In this document: positions 26,601-34,713 of the stretch, in pieces | Numbering within the stretch: position 1 is the stretch's first letter | Layout: every line of letters starts with the position of its first letter | DNA from: Microbacterium jejuense | GTDB lineage: Bacteria; Actinomycetota; Actinomycetes; Actinomycetales; Microbacteriaceae | DNA length: 59,874 bases | Direction: 5' to 3' | Assembly: GCF_019511665.1 (NCBI RefSeq) | Contig: NZ_JAEUAW010000021.1 | Span: 1 to 59,874, forward strand | The notes under the pieces: model-generated | What the model was told of the DNA's origin: nothing | The model's input: the letters and a program-made list of their open reading frames with translations, nothing else | The model's database searches: none | Program-made: the position numbers and the translations under genes

Positions 26601-26606
26601 TAGGCT
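26601..26606 (+). promoter_or_regulatory. -10 box of a leaderless promoter
   Basis: TAGGCT lies 6 bases before the GTG at 26613 and immediately after the palindromic operator. This supports the GTG start and autoregulation. Confidence 0.6.
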
Positions 26607-26612
26607 ACACCC

Positions 26613-27188
26613 GTGCACAGCACCGCATCCCCCCGTGCGGAAACCCGCCAGAACCGCGGCCCCGCGGCCGCCGCCGACAATCGCCGCGCCCTCATCGCCG
26701 CTGCCCGCGAGGTCTACGCCGAGGGGGGCCTCGCGGCCCCGTTCAGCGCCGTGGCCAAGCGCGCCGGCGTCGGCCAGGGCAGCCTCTACCGCCACTTCCC
26801 CGACCGCACGGCGCTGGCCGTCGCGGTCTTCGAAGACAACGTGCGCGATCTCGAGGAGTACACCGCCGCCCCCGAGCGCACGATCGAGGACCTGCTCGAC
26901 CGCGTCGTCGACCAGGCCGTGGTGTCGACGGCGTTCATTCAGCTCGTGACCGCCGATCTCACTGATCCTCGAGTGGCGACGCTCGGCGAGCGGTTCCACG
27001 CCGTGGTCGAGCGCCTGATCGCGCGCGACCACGCCGCCGGCCGCATCGGCGAGCATGTCGAGGTCGAAGACGTCACGATGGCGACGGGCATGCTCGCCAC
27101 CGAGCTGGCGAGGACGGATGCCGCAGCCCGGCCCGCCGCGTCGGCCCGCGCGCGGCGACTGTTCCGGGCCGCCTTCGCGCCGCGCTGA
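26613..27188 (+). CDS. TetR/AcrR family transcriptional regulator
   Basis: A 191-residue repressor. The HTH is at about residues 22-65 (NRRALIAAAREVYAEGGLAAPFSAVAKRAGVGQGSLYRHFPDRTALAVAVFE), followed by a helical effector domain. It starts with GTG at the end of a leaderless promoter and lies back to back with the SDR gene across a 22-bp palindrome. It most likely represses the SDR enzyme and itself and responds to that enzyme's substrate. Confidence 0.92.
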   Translation: MHSTASPRAETRQNRGPAAAADNRRALIAAAREVYAEGGLAAPFSAVAKRAGVGQGSLYRHFPDRTALAVAVFEDNVRDLEEYTAAPERTIEDLLDRVVDQAVVSTAFIQLVTADLTDPRVATLGERFHAVVERLIARDHAAGRIGEHVEVEDVTMATGMLATELARTDAAARPAASARARRLFRAAFAPR

Positions 27189-27238
27189 CGAGCTGACGCT
27201 CCGGCCTCACGTGCGGGCGGGGCCACCGGCATCCCGGA

Positions 27239-28651
27239 TCACAGCCGCGTCCACGCCTCGGTCAGCACGCCGCGCAGGATCTGCTCGATCTCGTCGAACT
27301 CCGCGGGGCCGATGGTGAGCGGCGGGGCCAGCTGGATGACGGGGTCGCCGCGGTCGTCGGCGCGGCAGTACAGACCGGCATCGAAAAGGGCCTTCGACAG
27401 GAAGCCGCGCAGCAGTCGCTCGGACTCGTCGTCGTCGAAGGTCTCTCTCGTCGCCTTGTCTTTCACGAGCTCGATGCCGAAGAAGTAGCCGTCGCCGCGC
27501 ACGTCGCCGACGATCGGCAGATCCGTCAGTTTCTCGAGGGTGGAGCGGAACACCGGCGAGTACTCGCGCACCCGCTCGGGGAGGCCCTCTTCTTCGAAGA
27601 TGTCGAGGTTCTCCAGGGCGACGGCCGCCGACACCGGGTGGCCGCCGAACGTGTAGCCGTGCGGGAACGACCGGTCGCCGTGCGCGAACGGCTCGTGGAT
27701 GCGGTCGCTGACGATCGTGCCGCCCAGCGGCGCGTAGCCGCTGGTGACCGCCTTCGCGAAGGTGATCATGTCGGGCTGGTAGCCGTACGCGTCGCACGCG
27801 AACATATGGCCGATGCGGCCGAACGCGCAGATCACCTCGTCCGACACGAGCAGCACGTCGTACCTGTCGCAGATCTCACGCACACGCTGGAAGTACCCGG
27901 GCGGCGGCGGGAAGCAGCCGCCGGAGTTCTGCACCGGCTCGAGGAAGACCGCGGCCACGGTCTCGGGGCCCTCGAACACGATCATCTCTTCGATCCGGTC
28001 GGCGGCCCACACGCCGAACTCCTCGAGGCTGCCGGTCGGCGCACCCATGTCGGCCGCGCGATAGAAGTTCGTGTTGGGCACGCGGAAGCCGCCCGGCGTC
28101 ACCGGCTCGAACATCGCCTTCATGGCGGGGATGCCGGTGATCGCCAGCGCGCCCTGCGGTGTCCCGTGGTAGGCCACTGAGCGCGAGATCACCTTGTGCT
28201 TGGCCGGGCGGCCCTGGAGCTTCCAGTAGTGCTTGGCGAGCTTGAAGGCCGTCTCGACCGCCTCGCCGCCGCCTGTCGAGAAGAAGACCCGGTTGAGATC
28301 GCCCGGCGCGTACGAGGCGATGCGGTCGGCGAGCTCGATCGCCGCCGGATGCGCGTACGACCAGAGCGGGAAGAACGCGAGCTCTTCGGCCTGCCTCGCC
28401 GCGGCCTCGGCGAGCCGTCGGCGGCCATGACCTGCCGCGACGACGAAGAGCCCCGCGAGACCGTCGATGTACCGGCGCCCCTGCGAGTCCCAGATGTGGT
28501 GGCCCTCGCCCTTGACGATGACGGGCACGCCCGGACCCTCGGTCATGACCGACTGCCGGGCGAAGTGCATCCAGAGGTGGTCCTTCGCCATCTGCTGCAG
28601 CTCGGACTCGCTCCTGGCGGGGCGGGCGGTTCGTTCGGTCGAGAGCGACAT
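27239..28651 (-). CDS. Class III (omega) aminotransferase
   Basis: A 470-residue fold type I PLP aminotransferase. It has FFSTGGGEAVETAFKLAKHYW for phosphate binding, VSDEVICAFGRIG with Asp271 contacting the PLP nitrogen, and Lys300 in TFAKAVTSGYAPLGG as the Schiff-base lysine. The length and motifs fit the aspartate aminotransferase family annotated for omega-amino acids, putrescine or beta-alanine with pyruvate as acceptor. GGAAGG precedes the ATG by 5 bases. It is a single gene between the TetR unit and a LacI gene; the substrate is not evident. Confidence 0.9.
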   Translation of the reverse strand: MSLSTERTARPARSESELQQMAKDHLWMHFARQSVMTEGPGVPVIVKGEGHHIWDSQGRRYIDGLAGLFVVAAGHGRRRLAEAAARQAEELAFFPLWSYAHPAAIELADRIASYAPGDLNRVFFSTGGGEAVETAFKLAKHYWKLQGRPAKHKVISRSVAYHGTPQGALAITGIPAMKAMFEPVTPGGFRVPNTNFYRAADMGAPTGSLEEFGVWAADRIEEMIVFEGPETVAAVFLEPVQNSGGCFPPPPGYFQRVREICDRYDVLLVSDEVICAFGRIGHMFACDAYGYQPDMITFAKAVTSGYAPLGGTIVSDRIHEPFAHGDRSFPHGYTFGGHPVSAAVALENLDIFEEEGLPERVREYSPVFRSTLEKLTDLPIVGDVRGDGYFFGIELVKDKATRETFDDDESERLLRGFLSKALFDAGLYCRADDRGDPVIQLAPPLTIGPAEFDEIEQILRGVLTEAWTRL

Positions 28652-28757
28652 GGGTGCCTTCCGTCGGACGTGCCCTCACGCTACCGGTGGGGTGTGATCG
28701 TGGGGCAGGTCGTTCTGTGCTGAGTGGATGCCGGTCCCGCCGGTCCGTCCGGAGCGC

Positions 28758-29756
28758 TCACGTGGAACCGCGGGGGATGAGCCGGGTGGGGAGGAAGATC
28801 GGGCTGGGCGGCAGCGTCGCGCCGGCCGCGGCGTCGGTCAGCGCCGTGACCGCGGCCGCGGCCATCTCGCGGATCGGCTGACGCACGGTCGTGAGTGGGG
28901 GCGTGAGCCACCGGGCGCTGCGCAGATCGTCGAAGCCCACGACGAGCACGTCATCGGGGATGCCGCGACCCGTCGCCGCAGCGGCCGCATACACACCGGC
29001 GGCCATCTCGTCCGAGCAGCCGAAGACGCCGAGGCGCTCCCCGGGCCGCAGCCGCCGCAGGAGCGGGATCGCGGCGTCTCGGGCTGCCGCGGCTCCCCAG
29101 TCGGCCTCGAGCACCGCCGGCTCGGCACCCGGTCGCACTTCGCGCAGCCCTTCGACGAAGCCCTCGTGCCGTGCGCGGCCGTAGCGGTACGGCGGAGATC
29201 CGACGACGATGGCGAACCGCGTCGCGCCCCGGTCGGCCAGATGGAGCGCCGCGGTGCGGGCGCCGGCACGGTCCGTCGTGCGGACGCTCGTGAGGCCGCG
29301 CGAGGTCTCGGCCTGCGGATCCATCAGGACCACCGGGATGTCTGCGGCGGTCAGCGCCGCCAGCTGCGACGCCGTGGGTGAGATGAGGCCGAGCATGACA
29401 CCGGCCGAGCCGCGCCGGCGCACACGCATGGGCCAGTCGTCGTCGGGAGTGTCGCGCTCCTCGGTGAGCACGAGGTCGTAGCCGGCAGCCGCGGCGGCAC
29501 TGCGGGCGCCCGCCGTCACCTCGTCGGAGTACGCGTTGTGGTAGCCGCCCAGCACGAGGTCGACGAGGCGGGCCGAGCCGGGTGGCCGCCCGCCCGCGGA
29601 CGGGTCGCGGGCGTATCCGAGGGCGCGCGCGGCGGCCAGCACGCGGCGGCGCGTGGCGGGGGCGAGGTCGCCGCGGCCCGAGAGGGCGCGCGAGACCGTG
29701 CCGACGCTCACACCGGCGTGCGCGGCCAGGTCGGCGAGGGTCACGCGGTCGGACAC
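28758..29756 (-). CDS. LacI-family transcriptional regulator
   Basis: A 332-residue regulator with the LacI HTH at residues 4-25 (RVTLADLAAHAGVSVGTVSRALSGRGDLAP), a hinge (ALGYARDPSAGG) and a periplasmic-binding-protein-like sugar domain. I start it at the GTG at 29756, preceded by AAGGTGG; an ATG at 29792 lies too far upstream of the HTH. It is divergent from the Gfo/Idh-ThuA-GH51 operon and is its likely regulator. Confidence 0.9.
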   Translation of the reverse strand: MSDRVTLADLAAHAGVSVGTVSRALSGRGDLAPATRRRVLAAARALGYARDPSAGGRPPGSARLVDLVLGGYHNAYSDEVTAGARSAAAAAGYDLVLTEERDTPDDDWPMRVRRRGSAGVMLGLISPTASQLAALTAADIPVVLMDPQAETSRGLTSVRTTDRAGARTAALHLADRGATRFAIVVGSPPYRYGRARHEGFVEGLREVRPGAEPAVLEADWGAAAARDAAIPLLRRLRPGERLGVFGCSDEMAAGVYAAAAATGRGIPDDVLVVGFDDLRSARWLTPPLTTVRQPIREMAAAAVTALTDAAAGATLPPSPIFLPTRLIPRGST

Positions 29757-29782
29757 CCGACCACCTTCGCGCACGCCCGCGG

Positions 29783-29794
29783 TTTTGCGCAAGA
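29783..29794. promoter_or_regulatory. Candidate LacI operator
   Basis: TTTTGCGCAAGA contains the palindrome TTGCGCAA with a central CG as in LacI-family sites. It sits between the divergent LacI and Gfo/Idh starts (29756 and 29853). Confidence 0.45.
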
Positions 29795-29852
29795 TTCTCG
29801 CCGGCCCGTGACGGCGGTGGCATCGTCAGTCCCTGGAAAGGGCACCCCAACG

Positions 29853-31055
29853 ATGACGACGACGACATCGCCGCTGCGGATCGCGCTGATCGGCACCGGC
29901 TTCATGGGCCGCATGCACACGCAGGCCTGGCGCACCGCACCGCGCTTCTTCGACCTTCCGTACGAGCCCGTGCCGGCGCTGCTGGTCGGCCGCCGCGCCG
30001 ATGCGACGGCCGAGGTCGCCGCACGACTGGAGTGGCCGGAGCACTCCGTCGACTGGCGCGAAGCCGTCGAGCGCGACGACATCGACGTCATCGACATCTG
30101 CACGCCCGGCGACACGCACGCCGAGATCGCGCTGGCCGCGCTCGCCGCCGGCAAGCACGTGCTGTGCGAGAAGCCGCTGGCCAACTCCGTCGCCGAGGCC
30201 GACGAGATGGTGGATGCCGCCACCCGCGCGACCGGCATCGCCATGTGCGGCTTCAGCTACCGCCGCACGCCGGCGCTCGCCCTGGCGAAGGAGCTCATCG
30301 CCGACGGCCGCGTCGGCGAGATCCGCCACGTCCGCGCCCAGTACCTCCAGGACTGGCTGAGCGACCCCGACGCCCCGCACACGTGGCGCCTCGACCGCGA
30401 CCGCGCGGGCTCCGGCGCGCTCGGCGACATCGGGGCCCATTCCATCGACACCGCGCAGTGGCTCGCGGGTCAGAGCATCGAGGCGGTCTCTGCGACGATG
30501 CGCACGTTCGTCACGAGCCGGCCCCGGCGGGGCGCGGTCGAGGGGCTGGGCGGCGTCGCCGCCGACACGGCCGACCGGCTGCCGGTCACCGTCGACGACG
30601 CCGCCGCGTTCACCGCCCGCTTCGACGGCGGCGCGCTGGGCGTCTTCGAAGCCACGCGCATGTCGACGGGCCGCCGCAACGCCAACCGCATCGAGATCGC
30701 GGGCGACCGCGGCGCGATCGCGTTCGACTTCGAGCGCATGAACGAGCTCGAGGTGTACGACGCCGCCGCCGATGCCGCGCAGGGCTTCCGCCGCGTGCAG
30801 GTCACCGAGGCACGGCACCCCTACGCCGGCGCGTGGTGGCCGGCGGGCCACGGACTCGGCTACGAGCACCTGTTCACGCACCAGGCCGTCGACTTCGTGC
30901 GCGCCGTCGCGGGCGAGATCCCCGTCTCGCCGACGTTCGCCGACGCCGCTCAGGTGCAGCGCGTGCTCGCCGCTGTCGAGCGGAGCGCCGAGCACGACAG
31001 CATCCTCACCCCGGTGGCAACCGCCGCCGGCGACCCCGAAGGGACCCCCGCATGA
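29853..31055 (+). CDS. Gfo/Idh/MocA-family NAD(P)-dependent sugar oxidoreductase
   Basis: A 400-residue dehydrogenase. Residues 8-20 are the dinucleotide motif (RIALIGTGFMGRMH); the family Lys is in CEKPLANSVAEAD; and GALGDIGAHSIDTAQWL is the substrate-domain motif. Members oxidise hydroxyl groups of sugars or inositols, often to 3-keto forms. It is the first gene of a four-gene run in which every later start overlaps the previous stop (ThuA, second Gfo/Idh, GH51). Confidence 0.9.
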   Translation: MTTTTSPLRIALIGTGFMGRMHTQAWRTAPRFFDLPYEPVPALLVGRRADATAEVAARLEWPEHSVDWREAVERDDIDVIDICTPGDTHAEIALAALAAGKHVLCEKPLANSVAEADEMVDAATRATGIAMCGFSYRRTPALALAKELIADGRVGEIRHVRAQYLQDWLSDPDAPHTWRLDRDRAGSGALGDIGAHSIDTAQWLAGQSIEAVSATMRTFVTSRPRRGAVEGLGGVAADTADRLPVTVDDAAAFTARFDGGALGVFEATRMSTGRRNANRIEIAGDRGAIAFDFERMNELEVYDAAADAAQGFRRVQVTEARHPYAGAWWPAGHGLGYEHLFTHQAVDFVRAVAGEIPVSPTFADAAQVQRVLAAVERSAEHDSILTPVATAAGDPEGTPA

Positions 31056-31744
31056 CCCGCACCGCCCTCGTCGTCCGCGGCGGATGGGATGGCCACCATC
31101 CCGTCGAGGCGACCGATCTGTACATCCCGTTCCTCCGCGACAGCGGCTTCGACGTCACGATCGAGGACGACCCCCAGGTCTACGCCGACGCCGAGCGCAT
31201 GGCGGCGACGGACCTCGTGCTGCAGTCCGTGACGATGTCTCAGGCGTCGCACGAGGCCGTCAAGGGCCTGCGCGACGCGGTCGCCGCCGGCACCGGCCTC
31301 GCGGGATGGCACGGCGGCATCGCCGACTCGTTCCGCGCCAGCTCCGACTATCTGCAGCTCGTCGGCGGCCAGTTCGCGACGCACCCGTCCAAGCACCCCG
31401 ACGAGGTGCACGGCGACCAGACCGACAACTACCTCGAATACACGGTCGAGCTCACCGACCTCGGGCGCGGGCACGAGATCATGGCGGGCCTCGACGACTT
31501 CACACTGACCACCGAGCAGTACTGGGTGCTGCACGACGACCTCATCGATGTGCTGGCGACCACGACGCACCCCGTGCAGCCGTACCACCCGTGGCACCGG
31601 CCCATCGTGTCGCCCGCGGTCTGGACGCGCGAGTGGGGAGCGGGCCGCATCTTCGTCTCGACCCCCGGTCACAGCCTCGACGTGCTGCAGGACGACAACG
31701 TCCGCACGATCATCGAGCGCGGACTCCTGTGGGCGGCGCGATGA
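31052..31744 (+). CDS. ThuA domain protein (trehalose-utilisation-like)
   Basis: A 230-residue class I GATase-like fold of the ThuA family: TALVVRGGWDGHHPVE at the start, GLAGWHGGIADSFR at the elbow, and HPWHRPIVSPAVWTREWGAGRIFVSTPGH at the end. ThuA proteins occur beside sugar dehydrogenases and are linked to metabolism of keto-glycosides; the precise reaction is not firmly known to me. It is translationally coupled to both dehydrogenases. Confidence 0.88.
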   Translation: MTRTALVVRGGWDGHHPVEATDLYIPFLRDSGFDVTIEDDPQVYADAERMAATDLVLQSVTMSQASHEAVKGLRDAVAAGTGLAGWHGGIADSFRASSDYLQLVGGQFATHPSKHPDEVHGDQTDNYLEYTVELTDLGRGHEIMAGLDDFTLTTEQYWVLHDDLIDVLATTTHPVQPYHPWHRPIVSPAVWTREWGAGRIFVSTPGHSLDVLQDDNVRTIIERGLLWAAR

Positions 31745-32850
31745 GCGCGGCAGAGCCGACCGCCGTCGGCATCGTCGGCCTCGGCGTCATCTCGGGACAG
31801 TACCTCGCAACGCTCGCCGAAGCGTCCGGCATCCGCGTCGCCGCCGTCGCCGACCTCGACGTGGCACGTGCCCAGGCGGCCGCGGCGAAGCTCCCCGGGT
31901 GCCGTGCGCTCTCGACCGACGAGCTGCTCGCCGACGACGGCATCCACACCGTCCTGAACCTCACGATCCCCGCCGCCCACGCCGACGTCGCCCTGGCGGC
32001 CATCGCGCAGGGCAAGGACGTGTACGGCGAGAAGCCGCTGGCGGCCACCCTCGCCGACGCGGAGCGCGTGATGGATGCCGCCACCGCCGCCGGCGTGCGG
32101 GTCGGCGGCGCTCCGGACACGGTGCTGGGCACCGGCGTGCAGACGGCGCGCGCGGCGATCGACGACGGACGCATCGGGCAGCCGGTGTCGGCGTCGGCGA
32201 TGTGGGTCTCGGCCGGCCACGAGTCGTGGCATCCTCAGCCCGACTTCTACTACCGCGAGGGCGGCGGGCCGCTGCTCGACATGGGGCCGTACTACGTGAC
32301 CTCGCTCGTGCAGCTGCTCGGCCCGGTGACGTCGGTGTCGGGCGCCGGATCGCGCTCGCGCGACGAGCGCGTGATCGGGTCCGGCCCCCGCGCCGGCGAG
32401 CGGATCCCCGTCGAGGTCGACACGCACCTGACCGGCATCCTCCACCACGCGTCGGGCGCGATCTCGACCGTGACGATGAGCTTCGACGGCGTGCGCTCCA
32501 CGGCCGAGCCCATCGAGGTGCACGGCGTCGACGGCTCGCTCATCGTGCCCGACCCCAACGGATTCGCCGGCGACGTGCGCCTCCACGAGCGAGGAGGGGA
32601 GTGGCAGACCCTCGAGCCGTGGGCGGGCTACGTCGACTCGGGCCGCGGCATCGGGCTCGTCGATCTCGTCCGTGCGACCGCCGACGGCGCCGACGGCCGC
32701 GCGAGCGGCGCCATGGCGCTGCACGTGCTGGAGATCATGACCGCGCTCACCACGTCCGCGGCCTCGGGGGTCCGGGAACCGCTCCGCACCACCGTCGAGC
32801 GCCCCGCCCTCGTCCCCCTGACCCCCGCACCCCTCTGGAGGAACCTGTGA
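31741..32850 (+). CDS. Gfo/Idh/MocA-family oxidoreductase (second in operon)
   Basis: A 369-residue dehydrogenase with GIVGLGVISGQYLATL at the nucleotide site, GEKPLAATLADAERVMDAA as the EKP motif, and DFYYREGGGPLLDMGPYYVTSLVQLLG in the substrate domain. It is a different branch from the gene at 29853 and may catalyse the reverse step, so that one enzyme oxidises and the other reduces after bond cleavage. The ATG is in the stop of ThuA and its own stop overlaps the GH51 start. Confidence 0.9.
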   Translation: MSAAEPTAVGIVGLGVISGQYLATLAEASGIRVAAVADLDVARAQAAAAKLPGCRALSTDELLADDGIHTVLNLTIPAAHADVALAAIAQGKDVYGEKPLAATLADAERVMDAATAAGVRVGGAPDTVLGTGVQTARAAIDDGRIGQPVSASAMWVSAGHESWHPQPDFYYREGGGPLLDMGPYYVTSLVQLLGPVTSVSGAGSRSRDERVIGSGPRAGERIPVEVDTHLTGILHHASGAISTVTMSFDGVRSTAEPIEVHGVDGSLIVPDPNGFAGDVRLHERGGEWQTLEPWAGYVDSGRGIGLVDLVRATADGADGRASGAMALHVLEIMTALTTSAASGVREPLRTTVERPALVPLTPAPLWRNL

Positions 32851-34367
32851 CGGTGCACGCCACCACGACGGCCCGCGCCGTCATCGACCTCGACGTCCCC
32901 GGCGACGTCATCAGCCGCCACCTGTACGGGCACTTCGCCGAGCACCTCGGCCGCTGCATCTACGGCGGATTCTGGGTCGGCGAGGACTCGCCGATCCCCA
33001 ACGTGCGCGGCATCCGCTCGGACGTCGTCGAGGCGCTGCGGGCCCTCGGCATCCCGAACCTCCGGTGGCCGGGCGGCTGCTTCGCCGACGACTACCACTG
33101 GCGCGACGGGATCGGCCCGCGCGAGAGCCGCCCGACGATGGTGAACACCCACTGGGGCGACGTCGTCGAGAACAACCACTTCGGCACGCACGAGTTCATG
33201 GACCTGTGCGAGCTGCTGGGCGCCGACGCGTACGTCAACGGCAACGTGGGCAGCGGCACGGTGCGCGAGATGAGCGAGTGGGTCGAGTACCTCACGCGCG
33301 ACGGCGACTCGCCCATGGCGCGCCTGCGCCGCGAGAACGGCCGCGACGAGCCCTGGAAGGTGCCGTTCTGGGGCATCGGCAACGAGGCGTGGGGCTGCGG
33401 CGGCAACATGACCGCGCAGCAGTACGCCCTCGAGGCACGCCGCTACGGCACGTACTGCCGCAACCACGGCGGCAACGAGCTGTACCGCATCGCCGCCGGC
33501 GCCTCCGACGACGACATCGCCTGGACGCGTGCGCTCATGGAGTCGCTGGGCTGCCTCACGTGCGGCTCGAACCCGACCCCGGTGTTCCAGGGCGTGTCGT
33601 TCCACTACTACTCGCACGCGGGCGGCGGCATCAACACCGAGTCGGCGACCTCGTTCACCGAGGACGAGTTCTACGGCACGATGCGCAAGGCCCTCGACGT
33701 CGAGCGCGTGATCCGCCGCCACGAGGCGGTCATGGACTCGTACGACCCCGACCGCAAGGTGGGGCTGATCCTCGACGAGTGGGGCACGTGGTGGAACGTC
33801 GAGCCCGGCACCAACCCCGGGTTCCTGTTCCAGCAGAACACCGTGCGCGACGCGCTGGTGGCGTCGGTGCACTTCGACGCGTTCCACCGGCACGCCGGAC
33901 GGTTGAAGATGGCGAACATCGCGCAGACCCTCAATGTGCTGCAGGCGATGATCCTCACCGACGACTCGGGCGCGATGGTGCTCACGCCGACGTACCACGT
34001 GTTCGAGATGAACCGCGGTCACCACGACGCCGCTGCGCTCGCCGCGCACGTGCTGTCGGCGCCCGTGGTCGGCGGCGATGTCCCGGGGCTCTCGGTGTCG
34101 GCCTCGACCCGCGACGACGGGGCGCTCGTCTCGCTGTCGAACCTCTCCGTCGACGCGCCCCTCGAGGTGCAGGTCGACCTGCGCGGTCGGGCCGCGTCGG
34201 TGCGTCGCGCCCGCGTGCTGACGGGAGAGGATGCCGCCGCGCACAACACTCCCGAGACCCCCGACGCCGTCGCGCCCGTGGCGCTGGAGACGTCACTGGA
34301 GGCCGGCGTGCTGTCGGTCGCGCTGCCGCCGCACTCCTTCGCGACGGTGGAGCTCGACCTGGCGTGA
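32847..34367 (+). CDS. abfA: GH51 alpha-L-arabinofuranosidase
   Basis: A 506-residue intracellular glycoside hydrolase. The acid/base Glu180 is in WGIGNEAWGCGG and the nucleophile Glu311 in LILDEWGTWW, both intact, with the opening HLYGHFAEHLGRCIYGGFW and a C-terminal beta-sandwich. There is no signal peptide, so it acts on imported arabinose-substituted oligosaccharides. It starts with GTG overlapping the upstream stop. It would release arabinose from arabinoxylan or arabinan pieces brought in by the ABC importer at 37-40 kb. A perfect hairpin terminator follows. Confidence 0.93.
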   Translation: MTVHATTTARAVIDLDVPGDVISRHLYGHFAEHLGRCIYGGFWVGEDSPIPNVRGIRSDVVEALRALGIPNLRWPGGCFADDYHWRDGIGPRESRPTMVNTHWGDVVENNHFGTHEFMDLCELLGADAYVNGNVGSGTVREMSEWVEYLTRDGDSPMARLRRENGRDEPWKVPFWGIGNEAWGCGGNMTAQQYALEARRYGTYCRNHGGNELYRIAAGASDDDIAWTRALMESLGCLTCGSNPTPVFQGVSFHYYSHAGGGINTESATSFTEDEFYGTMRKALDVERVIRRHEAVMDSYDPDRKVGLILDEWGTWWNVEPGTNPGFLFQQNTVRDALVASVHFDAFHRHAGRLKMANIAQTLNVLQAMILTDDSGAMVLTPTYHVFEMNRGHHDAAALAAHVLSAPVVGGDVPGLSVSASTRDDGALVSLSNLSVDAPLEVQVDLRGRAASVRRARVLTGEDAAAHNTPETPDAVAPVALETSLEAGVLSVALPPHSFATVELDLA

Positions 34368-34373
34368 TCCGTG

Positions 34374-34411
34374 GATAGGGGGCGTTCCGGGTACCCGGAA
34401 CGCCCCCTATC
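34374..34411. terminator. Terminator: perfect 38-bp palindrome
   Basis: Nineteen-base arms, beginning GATAGGGGGCG and ending CGCCCCCTATC, are exactly complementary. It starts 6 bases after the GH51 stop. No run of T follows, as is usual in this group. Confidence 0.85.
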
Positions 34412-34431
34412 GCGTGCCCGGGCTTTCGCCC

Positions 34432-34632
34432 CCGGTCGTTGAGCGAGCGAGGAACGAGCGAAGACGAAACGTGGTGGGCCGACCTCGAGAATTCCGCCCT
34501 TCGCCCGCGTCGCCGGGGTGGCTGACTCCGGCGGGCGGGTTGCGGCGTTTCGTCTCGCTTCGCTCGCTCAACGGCCGGGAGGTCGTGCCCGGCCGTTGAG
34601 CGGAGGGCGCTCTGGCGCCCGCAGACGAAACG
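34432..34632. repeat. REP-like composite repeat (second copy) plus a variant unit
   Basis: ccggtcgttgagcgagcgag at 34432 and its inverse (cgctcgctcaacgg, ending about 34578) bracket about 75 bp whose sequence resembles the centre of the repeat at 9793-9932. A third, diverged unit with its own hairpin (ggagggcgc-tct-ggcgcccgc) lies at 34589-34632. It fills most of the gap between two convergent operons; there is no gene in 34368-34713. Confidence 0.75.
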
Positions 34633-34666
34633 CCCTGGCCGTACGGTCGGCGCGGTCGCGCGACAC

Positions 34667-34707
34667 GAAGAAGCCCCAGGAGCGGCAGTCGCTCCCGGGG
34701 CTTCTTC
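34667..34707. terminator. Terminator of the GH3 operon
   Basis: GAAGAAGCCCC (34667-34677) pairs with GGGGCTTCTTC (34697-34707), and inside it GGAGCG pairs with CGCTCC around GCAGT. It lies 6 bases past the GH3 stop on the minus strand. Confidence 0.8.
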
Positions 34708-34713
34708 GATGCG

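Noticed and set aside
27189..28757. Aminotransferase as part of the TetR/SDR unit
   Set aside because: It converges with the TetR gene and has its own ribosome site, and no shared operator is visible, so no functional link can be claimed.
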